DNA from: Acanthosoma haemorrhoidale
Lineage: Eukaryota; Arthropoda; Insecta; Hemiptera; Acanthosomatidae
DNA length: 64,000 bases
NCBI GenBank assembly: GCA_930367205.1
Contig: OV884015.1
Span: forward strand, 106,890,509-106,954,508
Reading direction: 5' to 3'
Shown: positions 10,791 to 24,241 of the stretch, in pieces
Numbering within the stretch: the stretch's first letter is position 1
How the letters are laid out: each line of letters begins with the position of its first letter
Position numbers and translations under genes: made by a program
The notes under the pieces: model-generated
What the model saw: the letters and a program-made list of their open reading frames with translations, nothing else
What the model was told of the DNA's origin: nothing
Databases searched by the model: none

Positions 10791-11150
10791 TTACATTTAA
10801 CACTTCTTCACATCAGAGATAAAGCTCCTTGTGCTGTCGGAGAGATGTTGTTTTTTGTTTTTTATTTAACATTTTTGGAACATATGAACAATATTTACAG
10901 GAAATTGCTCCTCTTAGTAGTAGGCCACCAGCAAAGGTCAAAGACCACAGGTCCAGCCATTTCATCTCGTTCTTGATGCCCACCGGGCAATGGCCGGGTT
11001 GAAGAGGCCCTATCCTGCTCTATCGGAAAAAATTATCTCTTATTCGGGTTAAACTTTTACGAGATAAAATGCTTGACCTTAATGGGTCATTCACTAGTAT
11101 GGAACGGGTACCTAATCCATCACTTAATTTTCTATAACACTGTAGCGACC
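10791..11150. other. Unassigned stretch
   Basis: It contains a T-rich run (10849-10870) and a GC-richer patch at 10910-11020. It may be another retroelement 3' end, but no match inside the window supports this. Confidence 0.3.
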
Positions 11151-11814
11151 GCTAACTACATAAGATAAATCACCCTATACTCGATTGCATATATATTGTA
11201 AGCAAAAGTAAAATAACATGAACTAAATGTACTATAGACAAAGGTAAATAACATGAACAAATATAAATCATTGTAAATGTGTTAAGCAATAAAAGGCGGA
11301 AGCCAAGTAACACGAGAAGAGCAACAGCTGTCAGTCATAAACAGTCAGGTACCCACCCACAGGGCCTAAGAGCCAGATGAGGAGGGTACCACAGGTCATA
11401 AACAGTCATAAACATAACAACCCTTTTGAGGCCTCTCTACCTCCAGGGCTGTCCCCTGGTCGGGTAATCAGGCGGCGGTCACGGTTCCTCACCACATGTG
11501 TGCGTGGGAACCACCGCCGGCCTAGACCCTTGCAGCCCCCAGTAGAGAGGATACTTAAAGCAGGCTCCTCACCCTGTTAATTAGTCTCTTAGTCTCTCGT
11601 GACCTTTACTCGTGATGTGTGGTTTCCGCTCGAACTCTGAAGACTTGACTAATTCTTTATGAAAAACCTCTGTACCTCTTATCTTGAACATAGTGCATTG
11701 TCGGGGCACATACCTATCCAAAATGGAGTCAGATAGTAACGCCGCCCTGAAACGATTGAAACGATAAACTCGAACAATACTCACTTGTCACCAGGACGTA
11801 GTGACGACCTGACA
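11151..11814 (+). mobile_element. Solo LTR (family LTR-1), 664 bp
   Basis: It starts TGTAGCGACC and ends GACGACCTGACA, so it has TG...CA ends. Flanking pentamers AACAC (11146-11150) and AACTC (11815-11819) are probably a target duplication with one change. It shares its ends, ATGGTGCATTGTCGGGGCA-like and AAAATGGAGTCAGATAGTAA blocks with 16645-17379. An AGCAATAAAAGG stretch near 11284 could be a polyadenylation signal. No gag or pol sequence adjoins it. The class (Gypsy or Pao) cannot be told from the LTR alone. Confidence 0.8.
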
Positions 11815-12299
11815 AACTCCAATTCCTATCTTGAATCTCAACATTTTTAGACACTCACATAAAATTATCAGTAAGAAATTAAGGCCAGGTTAATTTGTTT
11901 TGTAAAAGTTTAAAAGTAATTTAGCTTAGGTTCGGAACATGGGGTAGGAAGGCTACTTAGGTATACACTTTTGCACTGCGTAACGGTCTTGGCAGTATTG
12001 TATCCTACAGCGCCGTGCTTGGGGACAGGGGTCGGTGCCTTTTTTTTGTTTTTCTTGAAATATCTTCAGATCGATTCTTTAATTTTTACAACTGTTATGG
12101 CACTTAGACAGATTGTCGCATACCTGTTCAAAAATAGAGCGTCTCCCTTGAGGTTTGGAAATTAAATACGGTTAGCTTTAAATAACAATAAAATGATTTC
12201 TTATGACAGTTCATGTTCAAGTAAAGTAAGATTACGGTATCTGTAAGCCATTTACTTGTATATTTCTCCCGGTTAATATATAATACAATATTGTATATA
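11815..12299. other. Unassigned AT-rich stretch
   Basis: No coding frame or repeat copy was recognised. Confidence 0.4.
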
Positions 12300-12775
12300 A
12301 TGGGGGAACCGAAGGTATTGTCGTTTTCGTATTACATACCTCTTTCGAGAGGTTGAAGAACGCTGACCTGCACCCGTTGCTTGGTGTGCCGTCGGTGGGA
12401 GTTCATCCGCCGGAGACACATTAAGTTTTTTGACTCGTTGCAGCACCTGACAAATCCAGTGTTTAACACTACGACCCCGCCACCCCTCCCACATCGATGG
12501 CAACAGACTGTCGGGGAAAAATTATGATAAGAATTAGTATGTAAGTTAGTTTTAAGGTTGATCAAAAAGGTGAGCCCCATCACCTTATTAGTCAGTTTCG
12601 TCAAGTCACGTATAATTTATGTCATTATACTTGTTTATACATTATATAATTTCTATAAAATAATAAAACCTGTATATAATGTAGTGATGCTACAGGAAAT
12701 ACAAAATAATTTGTAAATAGATTCACCTGAGGATCTATAATTATATATAATTATCTGTAAATTTAAAGGGGCTAT
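12300..12775 (+). mobile_element. J2 non-LTR retrotransposon, 3' end
   Basis: Sense orientation. From 12335 a degenerate frame gives TSFERLKNADLHPLLGVPSV, matching the reading on the minus strand at 47410-47750. The UTR carries the hairpin AGGTGAGCCCCATCACCT (12570-12587) and ends AAATTTAAAGGGGCTATG. In the 46709-47760 copy this end is followed by the poly(A) tail. Here the tail is replaced directly by the mariner-derived element at 12776. Confidence 0.78.
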
Positions 12776-13455
12776 GGTTTTTGGGCAAAATATCTGGAGA
12801 TGGCATTCTGGACATCATCCGATCGGAATAAATGGAAATCCGATATCTGGCGAGTATGGTGGTTGAGGCAATACGTCCCACCCCAATTCATTAATTTTTT
12901 CCAGGGTTCTTGCGGAAAAAATAGATGCAGTGAGGTCTTGCATTATCGTGTTGCAGAATAAAGCCTTTTTAATTGGCAATAGCTGGGTAATTTTCAATAA
13001 AAGATTGATTTACTCGATCCAATTGTTCACTGTAAAGATCTGCATTCACAGTTTTTTCCAGGTATTAGCGATGAACGACCCCGCGAATACTCCAGCAAAC
13101 ACACAAAAGTGCCTTTTTGGAGTGTAAACCTGGCTTAGCTGTACTTCATGCGGAGAGAGATTTTTGGATTATCATAGAGGACCCATCCTCACCCACCATA
13201 CACGCCGGATATTGCTCCATCGGATTTCCATTAATTCCGATCGCTAAAAATTTAAAAATTCGGATGAAGTCCAAAATTCCATCTCCAAATATTTTGGACA
13301 AAAACCAATTGATTTTTATCGATTTGGCATTGAAAATTTGCACATTATATGGAAAAAGGTTGGTGATAACGAGGGTGATTACATCATTGAATAAATACAA
13401 AAACTTGTTAAAAATTTATTTTTTGACTTTAGAGTAAAAAAAAAACATTACTTTC
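12776..13455 (-). mobile_element. Snap-back mariner derivative, copy A
   Basis: Two mariner 3' parts face each other. On the minus strand 13180-12776 reads from YDNP through a decayed NSDLYSEQ-like part and HDNARPH-like region to LEKINELGWDVLPQPPYSPDI and the FAQKP region. On the plus strand 13185-13455 again holds HPPYTPDIAPSDFH and the 3' part to the CATTACTTTCCGGTCCC end. Read on the minus strand the order is an inverted 3' end, then the middle, then the 3' end, the same as copies B and C. The N-terminal DNA-binding part and the first catalytic Asp are missing, and frames are broken. One terminus is lost at 12776. Confidence 0.8.
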
Positions 13456-14824
13456 CGGTCCCGCTTTAATAGATAAAATTATTACCGTTAGTATTATGTT
13501 GCAATCTTTTAGAGTTGTCATTAGTGGGTGGTTTTATCTATTACCTGCCTATTATTTAGAATAAGTTAAGTCCTTCGTACATTTCACCATAAATAATAGT
13601 GACCTACACAACGAATATTCTCATAACTACTACTTCATCGACATATCCTTCGACATATCGACTTTAAAAGTGTTTCGGGTTAAATTTCTTGAAATTCTTC
13701 TTTGAGATAGTGGTTTCAACCCCTGTTCGTCTCTTGGAATGTTGCCTGCTATTCTCAACGTGAGGTCGATCCTCTTATGTTTGCTCTCCAGTTGGGCCAT
13801 TTTTTGAGAGACTTGTCTTGATAAACTAAATAATATATAATAATAACAATAATATATTCTGACTTCCACAGTATCTAGTAGTGTGCTCTATTATCTGAGC
13901 TAGCTTGACGCTAGCGAGTGAGAATCTCATTTGTGATTCCCAAACCTTCTTTAGCTAAGAATTGTATTCTAAATTATTAATAATTATGTGACTAAATCCA
14001 TGATTTTGCGTCTATAATATATTATTGTTTTTATGTTGTATTTTCTGACTCATCGCTCTCTTTTTTAGTGCATTTCACTTGCCTCAATTAAATTTTGAAA
14101 ATAATTTCTTAGTCACGCTTGGTCTCAATCTCCAGAGTGCTTTTATTTACGTAGCAAATTGTTTGATTCAAATGTTAACATCTTGCTAAAGCTTGTGCAA
14201 TCTTTAATTTTTGTGTAGTAAGATTGTGACTAGCTTGACTTTTTGGAAAGCTAATTAATGACATAGATACAAAATGTTTCGAAAAAAGATATTATAAAAA
14301 AAAAACTAATAACTTAATTTCGTGTTGAAAAAAAGATAAGGGTAAAATGGAATCTGTTAGGGGATGAAAATGAATTGCGGAATGAGTAAAGACAAAAGCA
14401 ATCACTTTGCCTGCGGAAATTAATCTGAGTTTAAAAGCTCGCTAGGAGAAAGAAGGCCATTTGTATCGGGACCATACAGCCTGGTAGGAGGCCATTAGAG
14501 CTGAGTAATACCCACTGTGGGTTATCAGTTTTGTCTGCATCTGGGCTTGTTCAGGGTAGCTGTCCTGTCCGGGCACCGGTCTGGTAACTGTCTGGTAACT
14601 TGTCGGCTTATTGCATAGACGTTAGACTTTACTTACTAAACAATTTCAGTTTGAATCGTAAACTAAAACTATAACTGAAATAAATAAAGTAGGAAGAGAT
14701 TGAAAACTAAAAATTAGTGAGTGGAATACAGTGTGTAAATATTCACTTGTTCGAAAAAAAAAAAATGCTAACTAAAACCTCAACCATTTTTATAATAATT
14801 TAAATTCTAGAGAATGTTTAGAAA
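13456..14824. other. Unassigned stretch
   Basis: A minus-strand frame of 79 codons at 13630-13869 contains QLESKHKRIDLTLRIAGNIP, which I do not recognise and which lacks context. The rest is AT-rich, with a GC-richer patch at 14400-14600. No repeat copy was found. Confidence 0.3.
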
Positions 14825-15585
14825 ATAAATTTTTAACAAGTTTTTAATCAATCATGTAATCGGCCATCTTTTGCCATCTAGTGTGCAAATTTTCAATGCA
14901 TTGGGCATCAAGCGAATTTCCAAATTTTTAGCGATTGGAATTGATGGAAATCCGATGGCACAATATCGGGTGAGGCTGGAGATAAAATATAGGTCCTATA
15001 TGATAATCCAAAAATCTTTCTCCGCATGAATCGGCACGAAGTACCGCTAGCACACAGTACAGCTAAGCCAGGTTTACACTACAAAAAGGCGCTTTTGTGT
15101 GTTTGCTGGAGTATTTGCGGGGTCGTTCATCGCTGATACCTGGAAAAACTGTGAATTCAGATCTTTACAGTGAACAATTGGATCGAGTAAATCAATCTTT
15201 AATTGAAAATTGCCCAGCGATTGTCAATAAAAAAGGCATTATTTTACAACACGATAATGCAAGACCCTACTGCGCCTATTTTTTCCGCAAGAACCCTGGA
15301 AAAAAATAATGAATTGGGTTGGAAGTATTGCCTTAACCATCATACTCGCCCAATATCGGATTTCCATATATTCCGATCGCTACATTTTCTAAGTGGCGAA
15401 AAATTTCAAAATTTGGATGATGTCCAAAATGCCATCTCCAGATATTTTGCTCAAAAACCAATTGACTAGATGGTAAAAGTTTGGTGATAACGAGGGTGAT
15501 TACATCATTGATCAAAAACAAAAACTTGTTAAAAATTTATCTGTTTGAATTTACTGTAAAAAAAAATGACATTACTTTCCCTAAT
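14825..15585 (+). mobile_element. Snap-back mariner derivative, copy B
   Basis: The left arm 14825-14975 is an inverted, internally shortened copy of the 3' end: AATAAATTTTTAACAAGTTT pairs with its complement near 15525-15545. From about 14995 the forward core reads YDNPK..., then FVCLLEY-RGRSSL and KTVNSDLYSEQLDRVNQSL, then LQHDNARP (second catalytic Asp). After a frameshift near 15270 it gives FSARTLEKNNELGWK, SDFHIFRSL and NAISRYFAQKPID. The family is mariner (DD34D). The first catalytic Asp and the helix-turn-helix part are absent, so it is non-autonomous. Confidence 0.85.
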
Positions 15586-16345
15586 ATTTTTTAATCAAAC
15601 CAGAAATTGATACAGATTTTTTCAAATTTAAAAAAATAGAAAATTTTACAGTTGAAATACTGATTGCAGGTCTTCGTTTAAATTTCCATTCACCTTGCGA
15701 AACATGTCATCTCTTAGTAAATTTTGTAAAATTTATGAACATTTGATATTTTTTATAACGGCCCTTCCTGAAATTCATTTGTGATTGAGTCTGTGTTCGA
15801 GAGTGTAGTAAGTATCTATTTATTGATTATCAAGGCTTCATTAAACTATATTTGTAATAGCTGGTCGGTTTATACAACACAGTGAACCAGGTGCCGAGAA
15901 ATCGTTGGCATAATTATTTGTGTGCCCCAGCGGTTACCGCAGAAAGTTTATCGGTTCAATTTTGGAATGCTACCTTCAGGGAAGAAAGTATTGTGGTTGG
16001 GGGGGGGGGCGAGGCAAGATTGTGTAAGTTGGAAGTCATTTATCTTGCGCGTCACGGAAAAGCTTCACAACTTCTCCTACCAGAAATTGCATTTCATATC
16101 AACATGTATAGCATATGTTCCCGAAAACAAACTAAGTTCCAATATCAATAACTTTCTAATGATAATTTACAGAAAGATTATTCTCACTTTTATTTGACTA
16201 GGGAATCGATCCCAAAATCATAAATACTCAACCCAGTCCAGGAATACAACACGGTACAATTACAATAGAACATCAGAGAATCAATTATGACCATTTGATT
16301 AGTTTTGTATTAAATGGATGAATAATTTCGCTAAATTTTTGTCAC
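15586..16345. other. Unassigned stretch
   Basis: It holds a nine-base G run (16002-16010) inside two overlapping plus-strand frames of about 90 codons with no recognisable domain. No repeat copy was found. Confidence 0.35.
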
Positions 16346-16636
16346 TGTGTTGAATAATATGTATACTCCTTTATTGTGCTATAATTACAATCTGCCTTTT
16401 ATAAGGCAATAAGTAATATGATAAATGCTCTCATTCATAACATATTTACAGTTCATCATTCACTCGCTCATTCACACAATATTTACAGACAGCCCAGAGA
16501 CCTCCCAAATCCACATGCGAAGAGAAAGCGGAGTCTTGGGAAGTCCCCCACGCTCCTCCATCAGCCGCATCACCGGATGCTAGCCAGTGGAGGCTGACCA
16601 AGAGCGCGAGAGCCACAGACGTGTGTTGAATAACAT
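16346..16636 (-). mobile_element. J1 3' UTR insertion with 15-bp target duplication
   Basis: The element (16361-16621) is the J1 3' UTR in reverse, starting at CTTTATTGTGCTATAATTAC and truncated in the block that ends GAGAGCCACAGAC. The flanks TGTGTTGAATAATAT (16346-16360) and TGTGTTGAATAACAT (16622-16636) are 15-base direct repeats with one mismatch. This is the product expected from target-primed reverse transcription of a 5'-truncated copy. Confidence 0.88.
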
Positions 16637-16644
16637 ATAAATAA

Positions 16645-17379
16645 TGTAGCGACCACTAACTACATAAGCGCCAACTGCCAGTAGCAGGTACTAGACCCAA
16701 CCGCCAAGAGACCCTTCTCTGGCTCACGTTTCTTTATCAGAGAACAAAGAAAACCACATATTAAACAGGCATTGGGTACTACAAAAACAGTGCTGATTGG
16801 CTACTGACGAAGCCAGCTGGGTATTTAAGACCGGAGGTTTGGGGCCTGTATATCATTCTCCTGGCAACTAAACTGGCTCGTGGCTCCTGCTTGAAACTCT
16901 GAAACTTGGCTTCTTCTTTATGAAAACCTCTGCATTTCTCTCTCCTCACCTCGCTACGTTTTAGTCCGGCGTTGTCAGACCCCACACTTTCCTAGTGGGA
17001 ATCTCTGCCTTCGTCTCGCTAAATCTAGCACCTCTCCCTAGTGGACAAGGTTGTCGTGGCCCTGCAAGCTTACCAAGCAGTGTTCCCCACGGCAATTCAG
17101 TCTGCCTCTCTCCGGTTCAAACTCGCCTTTGGGATCCGTACGGATTTCGCCTACCCTCAGATACCGAGTGTGAATTGGTGGTCATTCCAAGACCATACAA
17201 ACTACCTACCCTATACCTCTTCTCCTGAACATGGTGCATTGTCGGGGCAGATACATATCAAAAATGGAGTCAGATAGTAAGACCACTATGAAACGATTGT
17301 CCAGGTTATAAACTTAATCAACCCTCACTTCGTCACCAGGGCTAGGGTAACTAGGCACCCCCCTCGTGACGACCCGACA
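16645..17379 (+). mobile_element. Solo LTR (family LTR-1), 735 bp, with perfect 5-bp target duplication
   Basis: It starts TGTAGCGACC and ends GACGACCCGACA. The flanks 16640-16644 and 17380-17384 are both AATAA. A TATTTAAG motif at 16821-16828 may be its TATA-like element. Near the 3' end it shares TGCATTGTCGGGGCA and AAAATGGAGTCAGATAGTAA with 11151-11814. Several short frames run through it but none has a domain, so the LTR should be read as non-coding. It sits 3 bases beyond the J1 target duplication. Confidence 0.88.
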
Positions 17380-17384
17380 AATAA

Positions 17385-18246
17385 TATTTAAAATAATTAC
17401 AACAATGACAAGCATTTAAATTAAAAATAAAATATGTATATGATCAAAAATCGAGCAGTTTAAATACAGGCACAGCAATAGTTAATTCAATAACATTGTT
17501 TTATTTTATTTTTTGTTGTAAAGAATAAAATTATTGTTTTTATATGCCTTTAATTATTTTTTGTTCCGTGTTGACCTGAGAAGCATTGACATCCGGAGAC
17601 ATATATCAGATATCTATTGAATCTTTGTTGTTGTCGCTGAGAATGACATGCTTACTCCAAAAAGCACTGAGCTCATAGACAAAATTAAATAGCATAAAAA
17701 GTAAGTAGCCCATCTCATTTACAACATTCAAAGAAAAACATATACATGATACGGTTAAGATCACATAAAACACCACTAAAAAACCAAGGAGCTTAGATTA
17801 ATACAGAAGAGAGAGTATTTGCCTTGTTGTAAGAGTATGTGAAATATGATAATGTGGATCAAATGAGGTCAAACAACAACCACCTTATAATGATTGTGGT
17901 GGAAAAACAAACCGTACAACCTGCTAGCTTACTAAAATCCCAAGCTGTTTCGCAGAGAGGTACGACGATGCGAACACAAGACAATGCTCTAATTCAGAAC
18001 CGATATCTGTACTCACAGATGAGCGAACTTCTTATCTCGCTGGAAATAATTCAGCTACCCCCCCCCCCCTACCCCCACATACTATCAGCTATTGATGTAG
18101 AATCCGAACAAACGAAATGACAAATGTTCCGAGGGATCAGCCAATAGTTGCGACTAGCAATTAATTTTAAGTTAAATTAAGGAAAATGTCCAAACCCATA
18201 CCAAGATGTCTTTCCCAAACAAAGGGTGATAGGAGGCTTACAGCTT
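17385..18246. other. Unassigned AT-rich stretch
   Basis: It holds a 93-codon plus frame at 17839-18120 with a run of Cs (18057-18069) and no recognisable domain. No repeat copy was found. Confidence 0.35.
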
Positions 18247-18632
18247 AATTATGATAAAATTACAATCTGCCTCATTGGGCAATAAATAATTGGAATGAAT
18301 GTTTTCATTCATACAGTATTTACAAGCAGCCCAGAGACCTCCCACGTCCACATGGTTGTCACCTTCCTCGCATGCTAAAGGGGAAGAGGAGTCCTAGGAA
18401 GTCCCTCACGCTCCTCCGTCAGTCGCGTCACTGGATACGAGCTAGCGGAGCGCGAGAGCCACAGACGCTCAGGACATGATTGGAGAAACTGACCATTGCC
18501 ATGACTCCCACTGTCAGGCATTTATAGCAGGTCACGAGGCCACTGCCGCTTTAGTCTCCGAGGAGGATTGTAGGGATGAGTGGTGCAGTGCAATGACTGT
18601 GCTAGTGGATTAGGGTGGTTGGATAGGATACT
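18247..18632 (-). mobile_element. J1 retrotransposon, 3' end fragment
   Basis: It begins at the J1 terminus (ATGATAAAATTACAATCTGC) and runs back through the whole 3' UTR, to the AATCC-ACTAGCACAGTCATTG region that just follows the RT stop. No RT motif is left. Confidence 0.85.
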
Positions 18633-19427
18633 GTGCAAATATAGTCATTTTACCTTTCTTGCATTAAACAGCCATTTATCTTGCGTTTTATACTCATTGA
18701 GAATATATTGACTGTATTATCCTGAACATTTGAAGCAGAATTGGATCTGCTTGTACATTCAAGCTATGGTTGCTACTAAATGAGTGGCCTTTCAACTATC
18801 GTGGCTTTATGCTTTAATAAAGCGTAAGTGTGCCTTAAAGTTAATCGTGGCTAAGCTTTATTTTTGAATCCTCACTTTAACATATTGTTTTTGTTTTTTT
18901 TGGCGAATTATGTCAAATGAATATTTGTCTGTCTTATAACTTACACATCGGCATAGAAAGAGGTAAGGTTAATAAACACAAGTGACCATAAATGACTGTT
19001 ACTTATACATAATCAAAAGAAACTACCACGCAGACAAAGCGGTTAAGAAGCGTTTGACCTTGCCGAAAATTTATACTCAACTCAGAAGAAATGGAACTAT
19101 GAATTGAGTTTTAACCTTTTGAGAAAGTTGAAGGAACGCAATTCGGACACTCCGTCAACAAGATGTCGGCCCTCCGTCGGCCCTGTTAACAAGATGTAGC
19201 GGCAAGTTAACGAGACAGGACAGTCCTTACCAAACTGACGCATCTGTATCACTTTCTAGAACACCCGAGCATTTCATCGCATGCTTAAAGAACCTAAACA
19301 AACAGAGGAATGACTATATACTCGTACAAAGCTTCGACCCTCAAGTTTACCTAGAGCAAGATAAGGAATAAACAACATCCGGAACCTACGAGCTGTCAAA
19401 GTCATCAATGATTTATAAATCCAGAAA
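18633..19427. other. Unassigned stretch
   Basis: No coding frame or repeat copy was recognised. A GTCGGCCCT word is repeated at 19163-19183. Confidence 0.35.
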
Positions 19428-19762
19428 TCGTTAGTTATATAATGCTAAGAATATTATAATGCCAATATTATACATAATGCTAAAAGCCCTTTCTAGTGTA
19501 TACCGGCCTCGTGACTTCATAAAAGTCACTGACGTTTCCTGTTATTTTTTTAAGTAAGCGACCGCATCCCTCCAAGACCTCGCTGCCTATTCCCAGAACT
19601 ACCCTTTTCTTATAGATATATGTCTCTGCTTTCGCGCCAGACCCCACTTGTTCCCACACATTCCATCTAGTAGTATGTAGAAACGTAACTCTTAATATTT
19701 GTATACACCAGTGTTTATCTCGTACTTCATAATAAAGCTTTTCTTTCGTTTCTTTTAAAAGA
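19428..19762 (+). repeat. Dispersed repeat D, copy 1
   Basis: It matches 61305-61572 in the same orientation: GACTTCATA-AAGTCACTGA, TTCCTGTTATTTTT-AAGTAAG, CCTATTCCCAGAA, CTCTTAATATTTGTATA-ACC, and finally TTCATAATAAAG with TTCTTTTAAAAGAC. The ATAAAG near the end looks like a polyadenylation signal, so it may be the 3' end or LTR of a retroelement. It has no coding frame. Confidence 0.7.
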
Positions 19763-21758
<1,996 letters not shown>

Positions 21759-22502
21759 ATACTTCTTTATTGTGCTAAAATTACAATCTGCCTTATTAGG
21801 CAATAAGTAATTAAGATAAATGCTCTGATTCATACCATATTTACAGACAGCCCAGAGGCCTCCCAAATCCACATGTTTGTCACCTCCCTCGCATACGAAA
21901 GAGGAAGTGGAGTTTTGGGAAGTCATCCACGCTCCTCCTTCAGCCGCGTCACCGGATGCGAGCCAGTGGAGGCTGACCAAGAGCGCGAGAGCCACAGACG
22001 CTCAGGACATAATTAGAGAAACTGGCCATTGCCAGGACTCCCACTGTCCCACATTTATAGCAGGTCATGAGGCCACTGCCGTTTCAGTCTCCAAGGAGGA
22101 GGATTATAGGTATGAGTGGTGCAGCGCAATGACTGTCCTAGATGATTAGGGAGGTTGGATAGGTTACTACGGAACTTCATGAACTTTGAAGGGATGAGTT
22201 CAAGAATGTAAGGTGAATGAAGAACGTTATGAAAGGTTTTGTTGCTGACGTAATAAGGAGCATTTACTATAGTTCTCAGGACTTTTGATTGAAAGGATTG
22301 GATGCGCTTGATGTTCGACTTTTTTGCTGTCCCTCATAGCTCTATTCCGTATGTCCAGATTGGCTTGGGTGTAACTTTGTAGATTAGTAATTTATTTTCT
22401 ATTGAATGATGTGATTTCCTTTGAAGTAGTCTGTGCAGTTGTCCAAAGCGTATGTTTAGTTCTTGTCTTTTTAGCTTCGTATGTGGGTTCCACGTCAGTC
22501 GA
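21759..22502 (-). mobile_element. J1 retrotransposon, 3' half with RT C-terminus
   Basis: It runs from the J1 terminus (21768) through the 3' UTR into the C-terminal RT region. The minus-strand reading gives NPHTKLKRQELNIRFGQLHR, LLQRKSHHSIENKLLIYK and PIWTYGIEL, and further on the thumb region with frame breaks. It is truncated at 22502, within CGACTGACGTGGAACCCAC. Confidence 0.87.
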
Positions 22503-22998
22503 AAATAAGAACAAATGTAAAAATACACATACACGCAGTCAAGGTAAACTTCACTCTTTGGCATGCCAGTCATTAAAAACCAATCCATTAAAAGTAAGTC
22601 TGAATATTCCACCGGTCCGCCCTTCCAGCTATTTGAATAGCCAGGTAGAGTGACAGGTATAATTTGATTTAGCAAAGGACGAGAAGGAGAAGCCGAGTGT
22701 CGCTCGGTGACTGGAAGCATTAGCGACGAAACGGTTCCTATGGCAAAGGACTAAGCGAAATTGAAATATTTCCTCACAGCTGGAGATATTTACTGATTGC
22801 CCTGAGTGCTACGGACAGTGTGTTTCCATCCCTTCGCCTGTTCAATTCCCACATTAATCTTGTCCCTTTTTCTCCCTGGACTATAATTAACGGCTATTTG
22901 CACGGTCGTCAAAGAAGATAAATAACTTCGGTTGAACGCGTAGCTTAATTTTTTGTCGAGGTTTCTAGACAAGTGATAGTGATATTAAATCAAATATT
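22503..22998. other. Unassigned GC-richer stretch
   Basis: No domain or repeat copy was recognised. Short frames occur on both strands without convincing splice sites. Confidence 0.35.
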
Positions 22999-23494
22999 TC
23001 GCGTCGCTCACTCGGTCTTTCCCAGTCCACTACTTGGCGAATTTCGCCTCGTGACTTGGGCCTGCACCCGTACAAAATTCAACTGACCCAGGAGCTGAAG
23101 GTAAAGGACCATAGACAACGACGTGTGGTCATCTCACGTGGATGTGATGTGAACTGGCCACCAAGATCGTGCCATTTGACCCCGTTAGGCTTTTTCTTGT
23201 AGGGTTTTCTTAAGTCGCAGGTCAAATATGAATAAGCCACAAATCACAGCGGTCCACAACGCCAACATAAACCATCCCATCGGTCAAATCCAGCCTGATT
23301 TATGCGTCAGAGCCAAATTGGACATTTTGGATGCGCGCCACCCAGCGAAGCTGCGGCGGACATTTGCACAATCCTATATTTCATACATAATGGCATAGGC
23401 CTTTCAAACGAATAAAAAATGTCGATGATATCTTAAACACACTTTGTTTTATTCAAATTTAAAGACAAGAAGCGCTTAATGAAAGACCCTCTAT
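22999..23494 (+). mobile_element. DD41D-type mariner-like transposon (family 2), C-terminal fragment
   Basis: It is homologous to 41684-42145, from TTTCGCGTCGCTCAC to GCGCTTAATGAAAGACC. Readable pieces include LDPYKIQL-like, GDVNWPPRSCHLTPLGFFL and the C-terminal words of the family. The catalytic Asp in LTPLDFF is replaced by Gly and a stop replaces Trp. The second-Asp block is missing. It is a dead fragment. Confidence 0.75.
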
Positions 23495-24241
23495 AATGTA
23501 AACACCGAATAATTCGGGAAATATGAGGACGAGAATATAACAGAAATCCACCTTAATAATACCGATCATCTATCAAATATCACATAATTATATTACTTTC
23601 AATCGCAAATTGACGAAGTTAAGTGAATTTCGAGGCAATCTTTTAGTTAATATTTAATTATTCGTATTGAAATATCGCGTCATTTAAGGCGATCCCTTCG
23701 AAAGATGGAAGTTTGTTTTATACAGGAGAGAGAGGTGACAATTTTAGGGCAGAAGGGGAGTGGAGCAAAGTGAATTTCTTTTGACTGGGAGTGAATGGTC
23801 CAATCAGCGAGACCTGGCCAGTCTGTGAAAGAGAGCTGCGAAGCGGAACTGCCTAGCTGAGGCGATCAAGTGATTAATGCAAGCCTTAGAGAAAACTGTA
23901 CAGCGGCTGGGGGGGGGGGTTATAAATGGATCCCACAGGGGGGGGGGGAGATTTAAAGGGAATGGGGAACAGATTCACTTGTAGGTCTCGGTAATATACT
24001 AACAGAGGGTCAGTAAATCAGAGGACTCCAATATTTTATATTCATTACTGGAAGGATATTATTTTTATTAAACATTCTTATTCATTAATAATGCATTGCG
24101 TTGGATTTTTAGGACGTAAAACGTGAATTAGAAATATCGAGGGGTTATTAGTAATAATTATTAACCAAAGAAAATACTGGGAGTATGGGCACTACCATTG
24201 ATTCTGGTCGGGTGCTCTGCCAACTGATGTAGTCCTATAGA
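23495..24241. other. Unassigned stretch with G runs
   Basis: The part at 23700-23960 is GC-rich and has two long G runs (23910-23918 and 23938-23949). No coding frame or repeat copy was found. Confidence 0.35.

Noticed and set aside
16779..17277. Overlapping frames of 68-78 codons
   Set aside because: They lie wholly inside a solo LTR and show no domain.
21877..22149. Frame with MSPPSHTKEEVEFWEVIHAP as a protein family (also at 36411 and 45894)
   Set aside because: It recurs only because it is antisense to the J1 3' UTR.
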